Source of the DNA: Planomonospora sp. ID67723
Lineage (GTDB): Bacteria > Actinomycetota > Actinomycetes > Streptosporangiales > Streptosporangiaceae
Assembly: GCF_015711605.1 (NCBI RefSeq)
Contig: NZ_JABTEZ010000002.1
Span: forward strand, 1,054,001-1,118,000
Direction of reading: 5' to 3'
Length of the DNA stretch: 64,000 bases
The notes under the pieces were generated by a model that was given only the letters and a program-made list of their open reading frames with translations, ran no database searches and had not been told where the DNA came from. Shown one piece after another: positions 7,816-16,976 of the stretch (its first letter is position 1; each line of letters starts with the position of its first letter). Position numbers and translations under genes: made by a program.

Positions 7816-9132
7816 TTACCCGCTCTGCACTTTCTCTCGACTGATCTTCAGACCGAGCGAGGCGAACTGCTCGAACGGCCGGTGGTAGCCCCGCTCGATG
7901 TGGTGCACCCCGCGCAGCGTGGAGGTGCCCTCCGCGGCTGCGGCGGCGAGCACGGCGGAGAAACCGGCCCGGATGTCGGGGAGCGTCACGTCGGCGCCGC
8001 GCAGCTTGGACACGCCCCGCACGACCGCCGAATGCTTGGCGTTGGTGTCGTGGTAGCGGCAGGCCGGGCCGCCGAGGCAGACGTCGAAGACCTCGATCTC
8101 GCAGCCCATCTTCTGCAGCGCGGGCACGTAGACGAGCCGGTTCTCGAAGACCGTCTCATGCAGCACCGACATGCCCTGGGCCTGCGTGAACAGCACCATC
8201 AGCGGCGTCTGCCAGTCGGTCATGAACCCGGGGTGGGTGTCGGTCTGCACCGCCGCGGCGCGCAGGCCGTCAGGGGCCGACGCCGAGAGGTAGTCGTCGG
8301 TGATGTCGAGCTGGGCCCCCATCCTGGCCAGCGTGGTGATGGCGGTGACGAGGCGGTCCTGGGGGCAGCCGTGGACCCGCACCTGGCCGCCGGTGATCAG
8401 GCCGGCCGCCAGGTAGGAGAAGGCCTCGATGCGGTCGCCGTTCAGCCAGGTGGAGGCGCCGTGCAGCCGCTCCACGCCCTCGATCACGATGCGCCGGTCC
8501 GGGCTGAGCTCGATGAGCGCGCCCATGCGCTGCAGGAACAGGGCGAGCTCCACCACCTCGGGCTCCATGGCCGCGCCCTTGAGCACGGTCTTGCCCTCGG
8601 CCAGCACCGCCGACATCAGGATCGTCTCGGTGGCACCCACGCTCGGGTAGGGCAGCTCGATCCGGGTCCCGCGCAGTCGCTTGGCCTTGGCGTAGACGCC
8701 GGTCTCGCTCACCTCGACCTCCGCGCCCATCGCGCGCAGGGCCTCGACGTGGAAGTCGACCGGGCGGCGGCCGATCGGGTCGCCGCCGACCAGCGGGACG
8801 AACGCCTCGCCCGCCAGGTGCAGCAGCGGGCCGAGCATCAGGATCGGGATCCGGTTGAGACCGGTGAACGCGGCGGGCACGTGGGGATTGATCTCCGGGC
8901 CCTGCGCGATGATGATCTCCCGGGGGGTGATCTCCACGTTGATGCCGAGTGCCCGCAGCATCTGCGCGGTGATCCCGACCTCGCCCACGTCGGGAGCATT
9001 GTGGATCATGCTCTCGCCGCTTCCCAGCATGGCGGCCACCATGTGCTTGGAGACGCCGTTCTTGGACCCGCGGACCTCGACGTCACCGCGGAGCGGGCCG
9101 GAGGGCTCGATCAGCCATACCTCTTCATTCAC
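7816..9132 (-). CDS. murA: UDP-GlcNAc 1-carboxyvinyltransferase homologue (MurA-like, Cys to Asp)
   Basis: From GTG 9132 this encodes 438 aa, the usual length of MurA, which transfers enolpyruvate from PEP to UDP-N-acetylglucosamine in the first committed step of peptidoglycan synthesis. Lys24-Asn25 (SKNG) match the active-site K22-N23 pair of E. coli, and the GG.xIGxRPxD loop is present, but the catalytic Cys115 position is Asp118 (GGDPIGRRPVD). Asp here is known in MurA of mycobacteria and chlamydia and gives fosfomycin insensitivity while keeping activity. The protein resembles the diverged actinobacterial MurA branch that carries SKN/AKN followed by a basic segment. The longer frame to 9231 would overlap the promoter of the divergent gene and is unlikely. 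It may be one of two paralogues. Confidence 0.85.
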   Translation of the reverse strand: MNEEVWLIEPSGPLRGDVEVRGSKNGVSKHMVAAMLGSGESMIHNAPDVGEVGITAQMLRALGINVEITPREIIIAQGPEINPHVPAAFTGLNRIPILMLGPLLHLAGEAFVPLVGGDPIGRRPVDFHVEALRAMGAEVEVSETGVYAKAKRLRGTRIELPYPSVGATETILMSAVLAEGKTVLKGAAMEPEVVELALFLQRMGALIELSPDRRIVIEGVERLHGASTWLNGDRIEAFSYLAAGLITGGQVRVHGCPQDRLVTAITTLARMGAQLDITDDYLSASAPDGLRAAAVQTDTHPGFMTDWQTPLMVLFTQAQGMSVLHETVFENRLVYVPALQKMGCEIEVFDVCLGGPACRYHDTNAKHSAVVRGVSKLRGADVTLPDIRAGFSAVLAAAAAEGTSTLRGVHHIERGYHRPFEQFASLGLKISREKVQSG

Positions 9133-9232
9133 CCCGCAAGGGTAACGGGCTCCGGCCAGCGCTTTCGATATCGCAAAATGGTGCAGTCGATAGCATCTGG
9201 TGGAATGACGCGAAAATAGAGGGAGAGGCACA

Positions 9233-9781
9233 TTGCGCTACGTGCGCGACTTCGCCGTGACCGTGCTCGCTCTCGGCCTTCTCGGAGCCGCCGCCGGCGT
9301 CCTCTGGTCGCTCCTCGCGCCGCGTGCGCCGTACGTCGTGACCGAGCAGGGCCCGGTGCTCGCCGACCCCTCGACCCAGGCGCTCATCGCCGCCGACGGC
9401 TGGTTCGCCGTCGTCACCGGCGCGCTCGGGCTGATCTGCGGCGCGGCGGGCTACACGCTGTCGCGCCGGGGCCGGCCGCTCGCCGTGCTGCTCGGACTGG
9501 CCGCCGGCGGTCTGCTCGCCGCGTACCTCACGCTGACGGTCGGCGGGGCGGTGAACCTCGGCGCGGTCACCGTGACCGCCGCCGGGCCGGACACGCCGAT
9601 GGTCCCCGGAAGGCTGAAGCTGACCGCGAACGGTGTGATCTTCGCCTGGCCGATGCTCGCCGCGGGCCTCTTCTTCGCGCTGGAGGGCGTCGCGGGCTAC
9701 CGCGAGTCGCCGCTGCGCCAGCCGTTCGGCGGGCAGGATCCCTACGGGCCGCTCTCCGAGCGCGACCTCGGCGGCAGGTGA
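9233..9781 (+). CDS. Four-helix membrane protein (DUF2567-like)
   Basis: The product is 182 aa with four predicted membrane helices (about 8-28, 58-78, 83-105 and 134-155) and a hydrophilic C-tail. It looks like the actinobacterial DUF2567 family, whose function is unknown; that assignment is from general pattern, not a search. The start is TTG 9233 with GGGAGAGG at 9221-9228; GTG 9242 is the alternative. It diverges from the murA-like gene, whose start is about 100 bases away, and converges on the amidase gene with a 10-base gap. Confidence 0.6.
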   Translation: MRYVRDFAVTVLALGLLGAAAGVLWSLLAPRAPYVVTEQGPVLADPSTQALIAADGWFAVVTGALGLICGAAGYTLSRRGRPLAVLLGLAAGGLLAAYLTLTVGGAVNLGAVTVTAAGPDTPMVPGRLKLTANGVIFAWPMLAAGLFFALEGVAGYRESPLRQPFGGQDPYGPLSERDLGGR

Positions 9782-9791
9782 GGCGGGGCCG

Positions 9792-11183
9792 TCACAGGGC
9801 GGGCCGGCGGGAGCCGTGACCGGTGGCCCGTTCGAACGCGTGGGCCAGCCGCAGCACCCGCAGGTCGGCGAAGGGGCGCCCGACGATCTGCACGCCGACC
9901 GGGAGCCCGTTCCAGGTGAACCCGCACGGCACCGAGGCGGCCGGAGCGTGCAGCACGCTGATCCAGTAGGCCGAGCGCATCCACGCCAGGTAGTCGGGGA
10001 GCGCCTCGCCGTTGATCTCCGAGACGTACGGCGCGTCCACGGGGAACGGCGGCACCTGGCTGACCGGCGCGAGGAGGAAGTCGTAGGCGTCGAAGAACGC
10101 GCTCATCCGCTGGTAGAGGCCGCTGCGCAGCCGCTCGGCGCGGGCCAGGTCCGCCCCGGTCACCGCCCGGCCCCGCTCGACGTTCCAGCGCACGTTCTCG
10201 CCGAGCTCCTCCTGGGGCAGGTCCCCGAAGGAGAGCAGGTAGTACCAGGCCCGGTAGGTCCGGAACGCGTCCTCGGCGTCGGAGAGATCGAGGTCGACCC
10301 GCTCCACGTGGGCCCCCAGCCCGGCCAGCACCGCCGGGGCGTCCGCGGTGGCCTTCGCCGTCTCGGCGTCCACCGGCAGCCCTCCCAGGTCGGGGCTCCA
10401 GGCGATCCGCAGCCCGGTCAGGTCCAGCAGATCCAGTGGCTCGGTGAAGACCGCGCCGCTCTCGGCGATCGAGAGGGGGGAGGTGGCGTCGAACCCGGCC
10501 ACCACGCTCATCAGCAGCGTCAGGTCCTCCACGGTCCTGGCCATCGGCCCCGACACGCCCAGGGTGAACCAGGCCGCCGTCGGCGTCGGCGACGGCACCC
10601 GCCCGGGCGTCGGGCGCAGCCCCACCACGTTGCAGAACGAGGCCGGGTTGCGCAGCGAGCCGCCCATGTCCGAGCCGTCGGCCAGCGGCACCATCCCGCA
10701 GGCCAGAGCCGCCGCCGCCCCGCCGCTGCTGCCGCCCGCCGAGCACGACAGGTCGTAGGGGTTGCGGGTGGCGCCGAAGACCTCGTTCACCGTGTGCGAG
10801 CCGGTGCCGAACTCGGGGGTGTTGGTCTTGCCGATCGTGATCGCCCCGGCCTCGCGCATCCGCCGCACGATCAGCGCGTCCCGCTCCGGGACGTGATCGG
10901 CGAACAGGCGCGAGCCGTACGTGGTGCGGATGCCCGCGGTGTCGGTCAGGTCCTTGTGCGCGACCGGCAGCCCGTGCAGCGGTCCGCGCCAGATGCCCCT
11001 GGCCAGGTCCCGGTCGGCCGCCTTCGCCTCGTCGAGGGCGCGCTCGGCCACCAGCGTGACGATCGCGTTGACCGTGGGGTTGGCCTCCTCGATCCGGCGC
11101 AGGTGCGCGTCGAGCAACTCGACCGCGCTGACCTGCCGCGTGCGCAGCAGCTCCAGCATCTCGACGGCGGTCAGGTAGTGCAT
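9792..11183 (-). CDS. Amidase, amidase-signature family
   Basis: From ATG 11183 (GGGAGGAC just upstream) this gives 463 aa. The amidase-signature core is intact: Lys77 (VAHKD), cis-Ser in GGSSGG (152-153) and nucleophile Ser176 in SDMGGSLRNPA. The family hydrolyses amide bonds of small amides or, in GatA, glutamine. There are no gatB/gatC neighbours, and the C-terminal half is that of a stand-alone amidase, so it is not the tRNA amidotransferase. The protein appears cytosolic with no signal peptide. The longer frame to 11270 adds a low-complexity region without a ribosome site and was not used. The substrate is unknown. Confidence 0.85.
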   Translation of the reverse strand: MHYLTAVEMLELLRTRQVSAVELLDAHLRRIEEANPTVNAIVTLVAERALDEAKAADRDLARGIWRGPLHGLPVAHKDLTDTAGIRTTYGSRLFADHVPERDALIVRRMREAGAITIGKTNTPEFGTGSHTVNEVFGATRNPYDLSCSAGGSSGGAAAALACGMVPLADGSDMGGSLRNPASFCNVVGLRPTPGRVPSPTPTAAWFTLGVSGPMARTVEDLTLLMSVVAGFDATSPLSIAESGAVFTEPLDLLDLTGLRIAWSPDLGGLPVDAETAKATADAPAVLAGLGAHVERVDLDLSDAEDAFRTYRAWYYLLSFGDLPQEELGENVRWNVERGRAVTGADLARAERLRSGLYQRMSAFFDAYDFLLAPVSQVPPFPVDAPYVSEINGEALPDYLAWMRSAYWISVLHAPAASVPCGFTWNGLPVGVQIVGRPFADLRVLRLAHAFERATGHGSRRPAL

Positions 11184-11282
11184 CGGTCCTCCCGGTGGGT
11201 GTGCGGCCCGCGCACGGGCGGCCGTGTCCGGCCCAGTCTGGCCAGAACGGCCTCCGCCGCGCCCTGGCAACCTTCGACAGAA

Positions 11283-11810
11283 CTACCCGGTCCTGCCGAT
11301 GGAAGCCGTGGTCGCGCGGGTCAGCCGGACCAGCTCGGCGGGGGCGGTCTCGATCTGCAGCCCGCGCCGCCCGGCGGAGAAGTAGACCGTCTCGAACTCC
11401 AGGGCGGAGGAGTCGACCACGGTCGGCAGCTGCCTGCGCTGTCCCAGCGGGCTGATCCCGCCCACCACGTAGCCGGTGACCCGCTCCACCTTGGCCGCCT
11501 CGGCCATCGCCGCCCGCTTGCTCCCCAGCGCCGCCGCGAACGCCTTGAGGTCCAGCTTGCCCGCCACCGGCACCACCGCGACCGCCAGCCCGCCCTCGAC
11601 TTCGGCCACGAGCGTCTTGAAGATCCGCTCGTACGGCACGCCGAGCGCGTCGGCCGCCTCCTCGCCGTAGGCCTGCGCGTTCGCGTCGTGCTCGTAGGGG
11701 TGCAGGGTGAACTCCACCCCGGCCTGGCTCAGCGCCACCGTCGCCGGGGTGCCCTGACCGCCCTGTCCCTTGGCGCCCCGGGGTCCCCTGGCGCCCTTCG
11801 ACTTGCTCAT
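11283..11810 (-). CDS. ybaK: YbaK/EbsC family Cys-tRNA(Pro) deacylase
   Basis: This 175-aa protein belongs to the YbaK/ProX editing family that clears mischarged Cys-tRNA(Pro). The family features are visible: HPYEHDANAQAYGEEAADALG with the first strand and helix, KTLVAEV, and the nucleotide-binding GYVVGGISPLGQRRQLP loop. The N-terminal 20 residues are Lys/Gly/Arg-rich, an extension common in actinobacteria. It lies on the same strand as the downstream amidase, 99 bases away, and its 5' region is shared with the divergent hisD. Confidence 0.88.
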   Translation of the reverse strand: MSKSKGARGPRGAKGQGGQGTPATVALSQAGVEFTLHPYEHDANAQAYGEEAADALGVPYERIFKTLVAEVEGGLAVAVVPVAGKLDLKAFAAALGSKRAAMAEAAKVERVTGYVVGGISPLGQRRQLPTVVDSSALEFETVYFSAGRRGLQIETAPAELVRLTRATTASIGRTG

Positions 11811-11960
11811 GCGCCGCAGCGTAGAGCATCAAGGAAATCTACAACGTAAAGTCGATGGATCCGCAGATGACAGAACTCCCGCGACCCCCGTCCGGGCCAC
11901 CGGCAGAGGAGATCGGACGTCCGGATGGTGGACAGGACGGGAAGCGGGCTCGGGGCTCCG

Positions 11961-11966
11961 TAGACT
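11961..11966 (+). promoter_or_regulatory. -10 box of a leaderless hisD transcript
   Basis: TAGACT lies six bases before the GTG of hisD, so transcription would start at or next to the start codon. No Shine-Dalgarno sequence is present, which agrees with leaderless translation. A good -35 is not visible at 17-18 bases. Confidence 0.5.
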
Positions 11967-11972
11967 GTACGG

Positions 11973-13307
11973 GTGATTTCCCGTACCGACCTGCGCGGCG
12001 CCCTCCCCGAGGACCTGCGCGACGTGCTGCCCCGTGCCGAACTCGACGTCGAAGCCGCCCTGGAAAAGGTCCGGCCCATCTGCGAGGACGTGCATCATCG
12101 CGGTGCGGCGGCGGTGCGGGAGCTGACCGCCAGGTTCGACGGCGTGGAGCTGGACTCCACCCGGGTGCCCGCCGAGGCGATCACCCGCGCCCTGGAGGAG
12201 CTCGACCCGCGGGTCCGCGCGGCCCTGGAGGAGTCGATCCGCCGCGCCCGCCTGGTCCACCGCGACCAGCGCCGCACCGACGTCACCACCCGGGTCGTGC
12301 CCGGCGGGACCGTCACCGAGCGCTGGGTCCCGGTCGAGCGCGTGGGGCTGTACGTCCCCGGCGGCCAGGCGGTCTACCCGTCCAGCGTGGTCATGAACGT
12401 CGTGCCGGCCCAGGAGGCGGGGGTGCCCTCGCTGGCGGTCACCTCGCCCGCGCAGAAGGAGTTCGGCGGACTGCCGCACCCGACCATCCTGGCCGCGTGC
12501 GCGCTGCTCGGCGTGGAGGAGGTCTACGCCGTCGGCGGTGCCCAGGCCGTGGCGATGTTCGCCTACGGCACCGAGGAGTGCGCTCCGGCGACCATGGTCA
12601 CCGGGCCCGGCAACATCTGGGTCGCGGCGGCCAAGCGCCTGCTCAAGGGGCGCATCGGCATCGACTCCGAGGCCGGGCCCACCGAGATCGCCATCCTGGC
12701 CGACTCCACCGCCGATCCGGCGCACGTCGCCGCCGACCTGATCAGCCAGGCCGAGCACGACCAGATCGCCGCCGCGGTCCTGGTCACCGACTCGGCGGAG
12801 CTGGCCGAGGCCGTGGAGAAGGAGCTGCCCGGCCAGGTGGCGGCGACCAAGCACTCCGAGCGCATCTCCGAGGCGCTGGCCGGGCGCCAGTCCGGCATCC
12901 TGCTGGTCGACGACATGGAGGCGGGACTGCGGGTCGTGGACGCCTACGCCGCCGAGCACCTGGAGATCCACACCGCCGACGCGCCCACGCTCGCCGCCCG
13001 GGTCCGCAACGCCGGGGCGATCTTCGTGGGCGCCTACGCGCCGGTCTCGCTGGGCGACTACCTCGCCGGCTCCAACCACGTGCTGCCCACCGGGGGCTGC
13101 GCCTGCCACTCCTCGGGACTGTCGGTGCAGACGTTCCTGCGCGGGATCCACGTCGTCGACTACACCCGCGAGGCGCTGGCGGAGGCCGCGGCCCACGTGT
13201 CCGTCCTCGCCGACGCCGAGGACCTGCCCGCGCACGGCGCGGCGGTCCGCGTCCGGTTCGCCGCGGGTGAGCTGGCCGAGCTCAGTGACTGGGAGAACCG
13301 CTCGTGA
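11973..13307 (+). CDS. hisD: Histidinol dehydrogenase
   Basis: The 444-aa product catalyses the last two NAD-dependent oxidations of histidine synthesis (L-histidinol to L-histidine). Diagnostic stretches include [33 protein letters not shown], the zinc-ligand region ISQAEHDQ and the [16 protein letters not shown] segment near the C-terminus; length is typical. It is the first gene of the his operon and its stop overlaps the hisC GTG. The GTG at 11973 lacks a ribosome site and follows a -10 box, so it is probably leaderless. Confidence 0.97.
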   Translation: MISRTDLRGALPEDLRDVLPRAELDVEAALEKVRPICEDVHHRGAAAVRELTARFDGVELDSTRVPAEAITRALEELDPRVRAALEESIRRARLVHRDQRRTDVTTRVVPGGTVTERWVPVERVGLYVPGGQAVYPSSVVMNVVPAQEAGVPSLAVTSPAQKEFGGLPHPTILAACALLGVEEVYAVGGAQAVAMFAYGTEECAPATMVTGPGNIWVAAAKRLLKGRIGIDSEAGPTEIAILADSTADPAHVAADLISQAEHDQIAAAVLVTDSAELAEAVEKELPGQVAATKHSERISEALAGRQSGILLVDDMEAGLRVVDAYAAEHLEIHTADAPTLAARVRNAGAIFVGAYAPVSLGDYLAGSNHVLPTGGCACHSSGLSVQTFLRGIHVVDYTREALAEAAAHVSVLADAEDLPAHGAAVRVRFAAGELAELSDWENRS

Positions 13308-14374
13308 ACCTGGACGACCTGCCGATCCGCGACGACCTGAGAGGGCTGTCGCCGTACGGCGCCCCGCAGATCGACGTCCCGGTCCGGCTCAACACCAACG
13401 AGAACCCCTACGGTCCCTCGGCCTCGCTGGTCACGGACCTGGCCGAGGCCGTACGGCACGGCGCGGCAGAGCTCAACCGCTACCCCGACCGCGACGCGGT
13501 CGCCCTGCGCGAGGACCTGGCCGGTTATCTCGGGCACGGCCTGACGGCCGGGCGGGTGTGGGCGGCCAACGGCTCCAACGAGGTCATCCAGCAGATCCTG
13601 CAGGCCTTCGGCGGCCCGGGCCGCAGCGCGCTCGGGTTCGAGCCGTCCTACTCGATGCACTCGATCATCGCGCGCGGCACGTCCACCGAGTGGATCTCCG
13701 GGATGCGCGAGGAGGACTTCGGGATCGACCCGGGCAAGGCGGTCGCGACGATCGCCGGGCACCGGCCCGACGTCGTCTTCCTGACCTCGCCCAACAACCC
13801 CACCGGCACCGCTCTCGACCCGGCCGTGATCGCCCGGATCGTCGAGGCCGCGCCCGGCATGGTCGTGGTGGACGAGGCGTACTTCGAGTTCGCCCGCACC
13901 GGCACGCCGTCGGCGCTGACCCTGCTCCCGGACAACCCGCGCCTGATCGTCACCCGGACCATGTCCAAGGCGTTCGCGATGGCGGGCACCCGCCTGGGAT
14001 ACCTGGCCGCCTGCCCGGCGGTGATCGAGGCGCTGCTCCTGGTCCGCCTGCCGTACCACCTGTCCACGCTCACCCAGACGGCGGCGCGGGTCGCGCTCGC
14101 CCACCGGGACGAGCTGCTCGGCACCGTCGACATGCTGCGGGACGAGCGGGACGCCACGGTGGAGTGGCTGCGGGGCAGGGGGCTGGCGGTCGCCGACTCG
14201 GATGCCAACTTCGTGCTCTTCGGCCGCTTCCCGGACCGGCGCAAGGTCTGGGAGGGGCTGCTGGAGCGGGGGGTGCTGATCCGCGAGGTCGGCCCGCCGG
14301 AGTGGCTGAGGGTTTCCGTCGGAACGGCTGAGGAGATGGCGGCGTTCCGCGCCGCCCTGGAAGGGATCCTGTGA
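13304..14374 (+). CDS. hisC: Histidinol-phosphate aminotransferase
   Basis: This is a 356-aa fold-type I PLP aminotransferase converting imidazole acetol phosphate to histidinol phosphate. [17 protein letters not shown] and the Schiff-base Lys222 in [15 protein letters not shown] are all present. GTG 13304 overlaps the hisD stop by four bases and its TGA overlaps candidate hisB starts, so expression is coupled. Length is normal. Confidence 0.96.
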   Translation: MNLDDLPIRDDLRGLSPYGAPQIDVPVRLNTNENPYGPSASLVTDLAEAVRHGAAELNRYPDRDAVALREDLAGYLGHGLTAGRVWAANGSNEVIQQILQAFGGPGRSALGFEPSYSMHSIIARGTSTEWISGMREEDFGIDPGKAVATIAGHRPDVVFLTSPNNPTGTALDPAVIARIVEAAPGMVVVDEAYFEFARTGTPSALTLLPDNPRLIVTRTMSKAFAMAGTRLGYLAACPAVIEALLLVRLPYHLSTLTQTAARVALAHRDELLGTVDMLRDERDATVEWLRGRGLAVADSDANFVLFGRFPDRRKVWEGLLERGVLIREVGPPEWLRVSVGTAEEMAAFRAALEGIL

Positions 14375-14397
14375 TGAGTCTTGCCGGAGGCGAGCCC

Positions 14398-14991
14398 ATG
14401 CGGCGCGTGGGTCGTGTCGAGCGCGCCACGAAGGAGACCTCGGTGCTGGTGGAGGTCGATCTCGACGGCACCGGGATCGTCGACGTGGCCACCGGCGTCG
14501 GGTTCTACGACCACATGCTGAACCAGCTCGGCAAGCACGGCCTGTTCGACCTGACCGTGAAGACCGAGGGCGACCTGCACATCGACTCGCACCACACCAT
14601 CGAGGACACCGCGCTCGCGCTGGGTTCCGCGTTCCGCGAGGCCCTGGGCGACAAGTCGGGCATCCGGCGGTTCGGCAGCGCGTCCTGCCCGCTGGACGAG
14701 TCCCTGGCCCAGGTGACCGTGGACCTGTCCGGCCGGCCGTACCTCGTGCACAGCGAGCCGGAGAACATGGCTCCCATGATCGGCCCGGACTACGACACGA
14801 CGCTGACCCGGCACATCCTGGAGTCGTTCGTCGCGCAGGCCGCCATCTGCCTGCACGTGCACGTGCCGTACGGGCGCAACGCCCACCACATCGTGGAGGC
14901 CCAGTTCAAGGCGCTGGCGCGGGCGCTGCGCGAGGCGTCGGAGCCCGACCCCCGGGCCACCGGGGTGCCCAGCACCAAGGGCGTGCTGTGA
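14398..14991 (+). CDS. hisB: Imidazoleglycerol-phosphate dehydratase
   Basis: The 197-aa protein dehydrates imidazole glycerol phosphate. The duplicated metal-binding motifs DSHHTIEDTALALG and GRNAHHIVEAQFK carry the paired His and Glu ligands, and GVGFYDHMLNQL is standard. I choose ATG 14398, which has GGAGG at 14386-14390 and gives the family's usual M-RVGRVER start; the GTG/ATG at 14371/14374 would add nine or eight residues and has no own ribosome site. It is a monofunctional IGPD, without the phosphatase domain of enterobacterial HisB. Confidence 0.96.
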   Translation: MRRVGRVERATKETSVLVEVDLDGTGIVDVATGVGFYDHMLNQLGKHGLFDLTVKTEGDLHIDSHHTIEDTALALGSAFREALGDKSGIRRFGSASCPLDESLAQVTVDLSGRPYLVHSEPENMAPMIGPDYDTTLTRHILESFVAQAAICLHVHVPYGRNAHHIVEAQFKALARALREASEPDPRATGVPSTKGVL

Positions 14992-15059
14992 GCGAGCGTA
15001 GCGAGCGAGCCGGTGGGCGCAGCAGCTTGCTCACGGGGCCGACGGAGGAGGTCCTGTGA
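14988..15059 (+). CDS. 23-codon 'SERSER' coupling ORF between hisB and the small membrane gene
   Basis: A GTG overlapping the hisB stop opens a 23-codon frame (VSERSERAGGRSSLLTGPTE... to TGA 15057-15059). It contains the GCGAGCGxAGCGAGCG repeat and its end carries the GGAGGAGG that precedes the next gene. A similar ORF precedes trpC. It may simply be repeat DNA in which ribosomes move on from hisB; a functional peptide is not shown. Confidence 0.25.
   Translation: MSERSERAGGRSSLLTGPTEEVL
14992..15007 (+). repeat. GCGAGCGxAGCGAGCG element, copy 1
   Basis: GCGAGCG-T-AGCGAGCG follows the hisB stop. The same 16-mer with G in the centre occurs at 34709-34724 before trpC. Each copy is two near-direct AGCGAGCG units. 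Confidence 0.6.
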
Positions 15060-15065
15060 GCGGCG

Positions 15066-15221
15066 ATGACTGAGAACTGGACGGCCATCGCGATGGCCTT
15101 CGTCGCCCTCTTCCTGGTGGGCGGCATTGTTTCTTTCCTCAAACAGGGTCTGAAGAAGGGCGCGGTCCTGCTGGGCGCCCTCGCGGCCCTGGCGACCACG
15201 GCGGCGGTGCTCTGGTGGTGA
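15066..15221 (+). CDS. 51-aa membrane protein within the his operon
   Basis: ATG 15066 to TGA 15219-15221 encodes 51 residues beginning [20 protein letters not shown]. There are two hydrophobic segments (about 6-24 and 32-49) separated by a basic turn with Lys-Gln-Gly-Leu-Lys-Lys. GGAGGAGG lies about 14 bases upstream, rather far, and the stop overlaps the first codons of hisH, so hisH translation is coupled to it. I recall small membrane ORFs at this spot in other actinomycete his operons; their function is unknown. Lys and Trp placement and coding-type codon bias support a real gene. Confidence 0.65.
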   Translation: MTENWTAIAMAFVALFLVGGIVSFLKQGLKKGAVLLGALAALATTAAVLWW

Positions 15222-15853
15222 AGAAGAAGATCACGGTCCTGGACTACGGTTCGGGCAACCTGCGCTCCGCGGAGCGCGCCTTGGCCAGGGTGGGCGCGGA
15301 GGTCACGGTGACCTCCGACTACGAGGCGGCCCTGGAGTGCGACGGTCTCGTCGTGCCCGGGGTGGGCGCGTTCGCCGCCTGCATGAGCGGGCTGAAGTCC
15401 GTGCACGGCGACCGGATCGTCGCGCGCCGCCTGTCGGCGGGGCGGCCGGTGCTCGGCATCTGCGTGGGCATGCAGATCCTGTTCGAGACGGGGGTGGAGC
15501 ACGGGATCACCACCTCCGGCTGCGGTGAGTGGCCCGGCGCGGTCGAGCGCCTGGAGGCCCCGGTCCTGCCGCACATGGGCTGGAACACGGTCAAGGCGCC
15601 CGCGGGTTCGGTGCTGTTCGCCGGGCTGGAGCCGGACGCGCGGTTCTACTTCGTGCACTCCTACGGCGTGCGCGAGTGGGAGCTGCAGGCCGGGCCCGGC
15701 TTCACCGACCCGCTGGTCACCTGGGCCGAGCACGGCGTGCCGTTCGTCGCGGCGGTGGAGAACGGCCCGCTCATGGCCACCCAGTTCCACCCCGAGAAGT
15801 CGGGTGACGCCGGTGCGGGGTTGCTCGCGAACTGGCTGGGCACCGTCGGATGA
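15215..15853 (+). CDS. hisH: Imidazole glycerol phosphate synthase, glutaminase subunit
   Basis: The 212-aa class I glutamine amidotransferase supplies ammonia to HisF. The nucleophile is Cys83 in [11 protein letters not shown], and the His-Glu pair lies in [11 protein letters not shown] near the C-terminus. An N-terminal [11 protein letters not shown] is typical. GTG 15215 or GTG 15218 may be used; both overlap the stop of the small membrane gene. Confidence 0.95.
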   Translation: MVKKKITVLDYGSGNLRSAERALARVGAEVTVTSDYEAALECDGLVVPGVGAFAACMSGLKSVHGDRIVARRLSAGRPVLGICVGMQILFETGVEHGITTSGCGEWPGAVERLEAPVLPHMGWNTVKAPAGSVLFAGLEPDARFYFVHSYGVREWELQAGPGFTDPLVTWAEHGVPFVAAVENGPLMATQFHPEKSGDAGAGLLANWLGTVG

Positions 15854-15886
15854 CCCGCGTGGCGAGCGGCCGATGAGCGCCGGCCG

Positions 15887-16228
15887 ATGAGCAAGGAGCG
15901 GGCCCGGCGGCGGGCCGAGCGCGAGGCGGAGCAGGCGCGCCGGGCGGCGCTGCGCGCCGAGCAGGAGGCCCGGCTCGCCCGGCGCCGGGAGCGGCTGGGC
16001 AGGGTCACCGCGCTCCTGCCGGGCAGGCCGGTCCGGATCGCCGGCCAGCGTGGCATCCGGGCCCGCCGCCGCCGCGCGCAGAACGGTGTCGTGGCGGTCC
16101 TGTTCCTGATCGTCCAGGTGATCGCCTGGCTGCTCTGGTCCTCGTGGTCCGCGAGGCTGGGCGTGCTCGTCTTTTCCCTACTGCTTGTCCCGGTGCTCGT
16201 CACCGTCGTATTCGACCGGAGGTCCTGA
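15887..16228 (+). CDS. 113-aa Arg/Glu-rich two-helix membrane protein
   Basis: Residues 1-65 are a highly charged Arg/Glu/Ala helix ([19 protein letters not shown]...), likely coiled-coil or RNA/lipid-binding, followed by two membrane helices (about 68-86 and 90-108). It sits between hisH (33-base gap) and priA (4 bases) and shares their strand, so it belongs to the his operon. I do not recognise a named family. The charged N-terminus on the cytoplasmic side could tether operon enzymes to the membrane, which is speculation. Confidence 0.65.
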   Translation: MSKERARRRAEREAEQARRAALRAEQEARLARRRERLGRVTALLPGRPVRIAGQRGIRARRRRAQNGVVAVLFLIVQVIAWLLWSSWSARLGVLVFSLLLVPVLVTVVFDRRS

Positions 16229-16232
16229 ACAG

Positions 16233-16952
16233 ATGTCGCTAGAGCTGCTGCCCGCCGTGGACGTCGCCGGAGGCCAGGCGGTCCGCCTGGTCCAGGGTGA
16301 GGCCGGAACCGAGACCTCCTACGGCGACCCGCTCTCGGCCGCGCTGGCCTGGCAGGAGGCGGGAGCCGAGTGGATCCACCTGGTCGACCTCGACGCCGCC
16401 TTCGGCCGGGGCTCGAACCGGGAGCTGCTCGCCTCCGTGGTGAAGGCTCTGGACGTCAAGGTCGAGATGTCCGGCGGTATCCGCGACGACGCCTCGCTGG
16501 AGGCGGCGCTGGCCACCGGCTGCCGCCGGGTCAACATCGGCACCGCGGCGCTGGAGGACCCCGCCTGGTGCTCGAAGATCATCTCTGAGTACGGCGACCA
16601 CGTCGCGATCGGCCTGGACGTCCGCGGCACCACCCTCGCGGCCCGGGGCTGGACCCAGGAGGGCGGCGACCTGTGGGAGGTCCTGGAGCGTCTGGAGGCC
16701 GACGGCTGCTCGCGCTACGTCGTCACCGACGTCACCAAGGACGGCACCCTGCGCGGTCCCAACCTCGACCTGCTGCGCGAGGTCTGCGCCCGCACCGACA
16801 AGCCGGTGGTCGCCAGCGGAGGCGTCTCCTCCCTTGATGACCTGCGCGCTCTGGCCTCCCTCGTCCCGATCGGTATCGAAGGTGCGATCGTGGGCAAAGC
16901 CCTGTATGCCCAGGCTTTCACCCTCGAGGAGGCCCTGGCGGCGGTTTCCTAG
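16233..16952 (+). CDS. priA: Phosphoribosyl isomerase A (HisA/TrpF)
   Basis: From ATG 16233 (CCGGAGGTCC just upstream) this gives 239 aa, a (beta/alpha)8 barrel. The catalytic Asp10 lies in [15 protein letters not shown] and the second Asp in [15 protein letters not shown]. In actinobacteria this enzyme isomerises both ProFAR (His) and PRA (Trp). No trpF occurs in the window although trpC, trpB and trpA are present, which supports the dual role. The frame extends to 16185 but that part overlaps the preceding gene. Confidence 0.93.
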   Translation: MSLELLPAVDVAGGQAVRLVQGEAGTETSYGDPLSAALAWQEAGAEWIHLVDLDAAFGRGSNRELLASVVKALDVKVEMSGGIRDDASLEAALATGCRRVNIGTAALEDPAWCSKIISEYGDHVAIGLDVRGTTLAARGWTQEGGDLWEVLERLEADGCSRYVVTDVTKDGTLRGPNLDLLREVCARTDKPVVASGGVSSLDDLRALASLVPIGIEGAIVGKALYAQAFTLEEALAAVS

Positions 16953-16976
16953 TTTCTCGGGCGTGGAGGAGACAAG

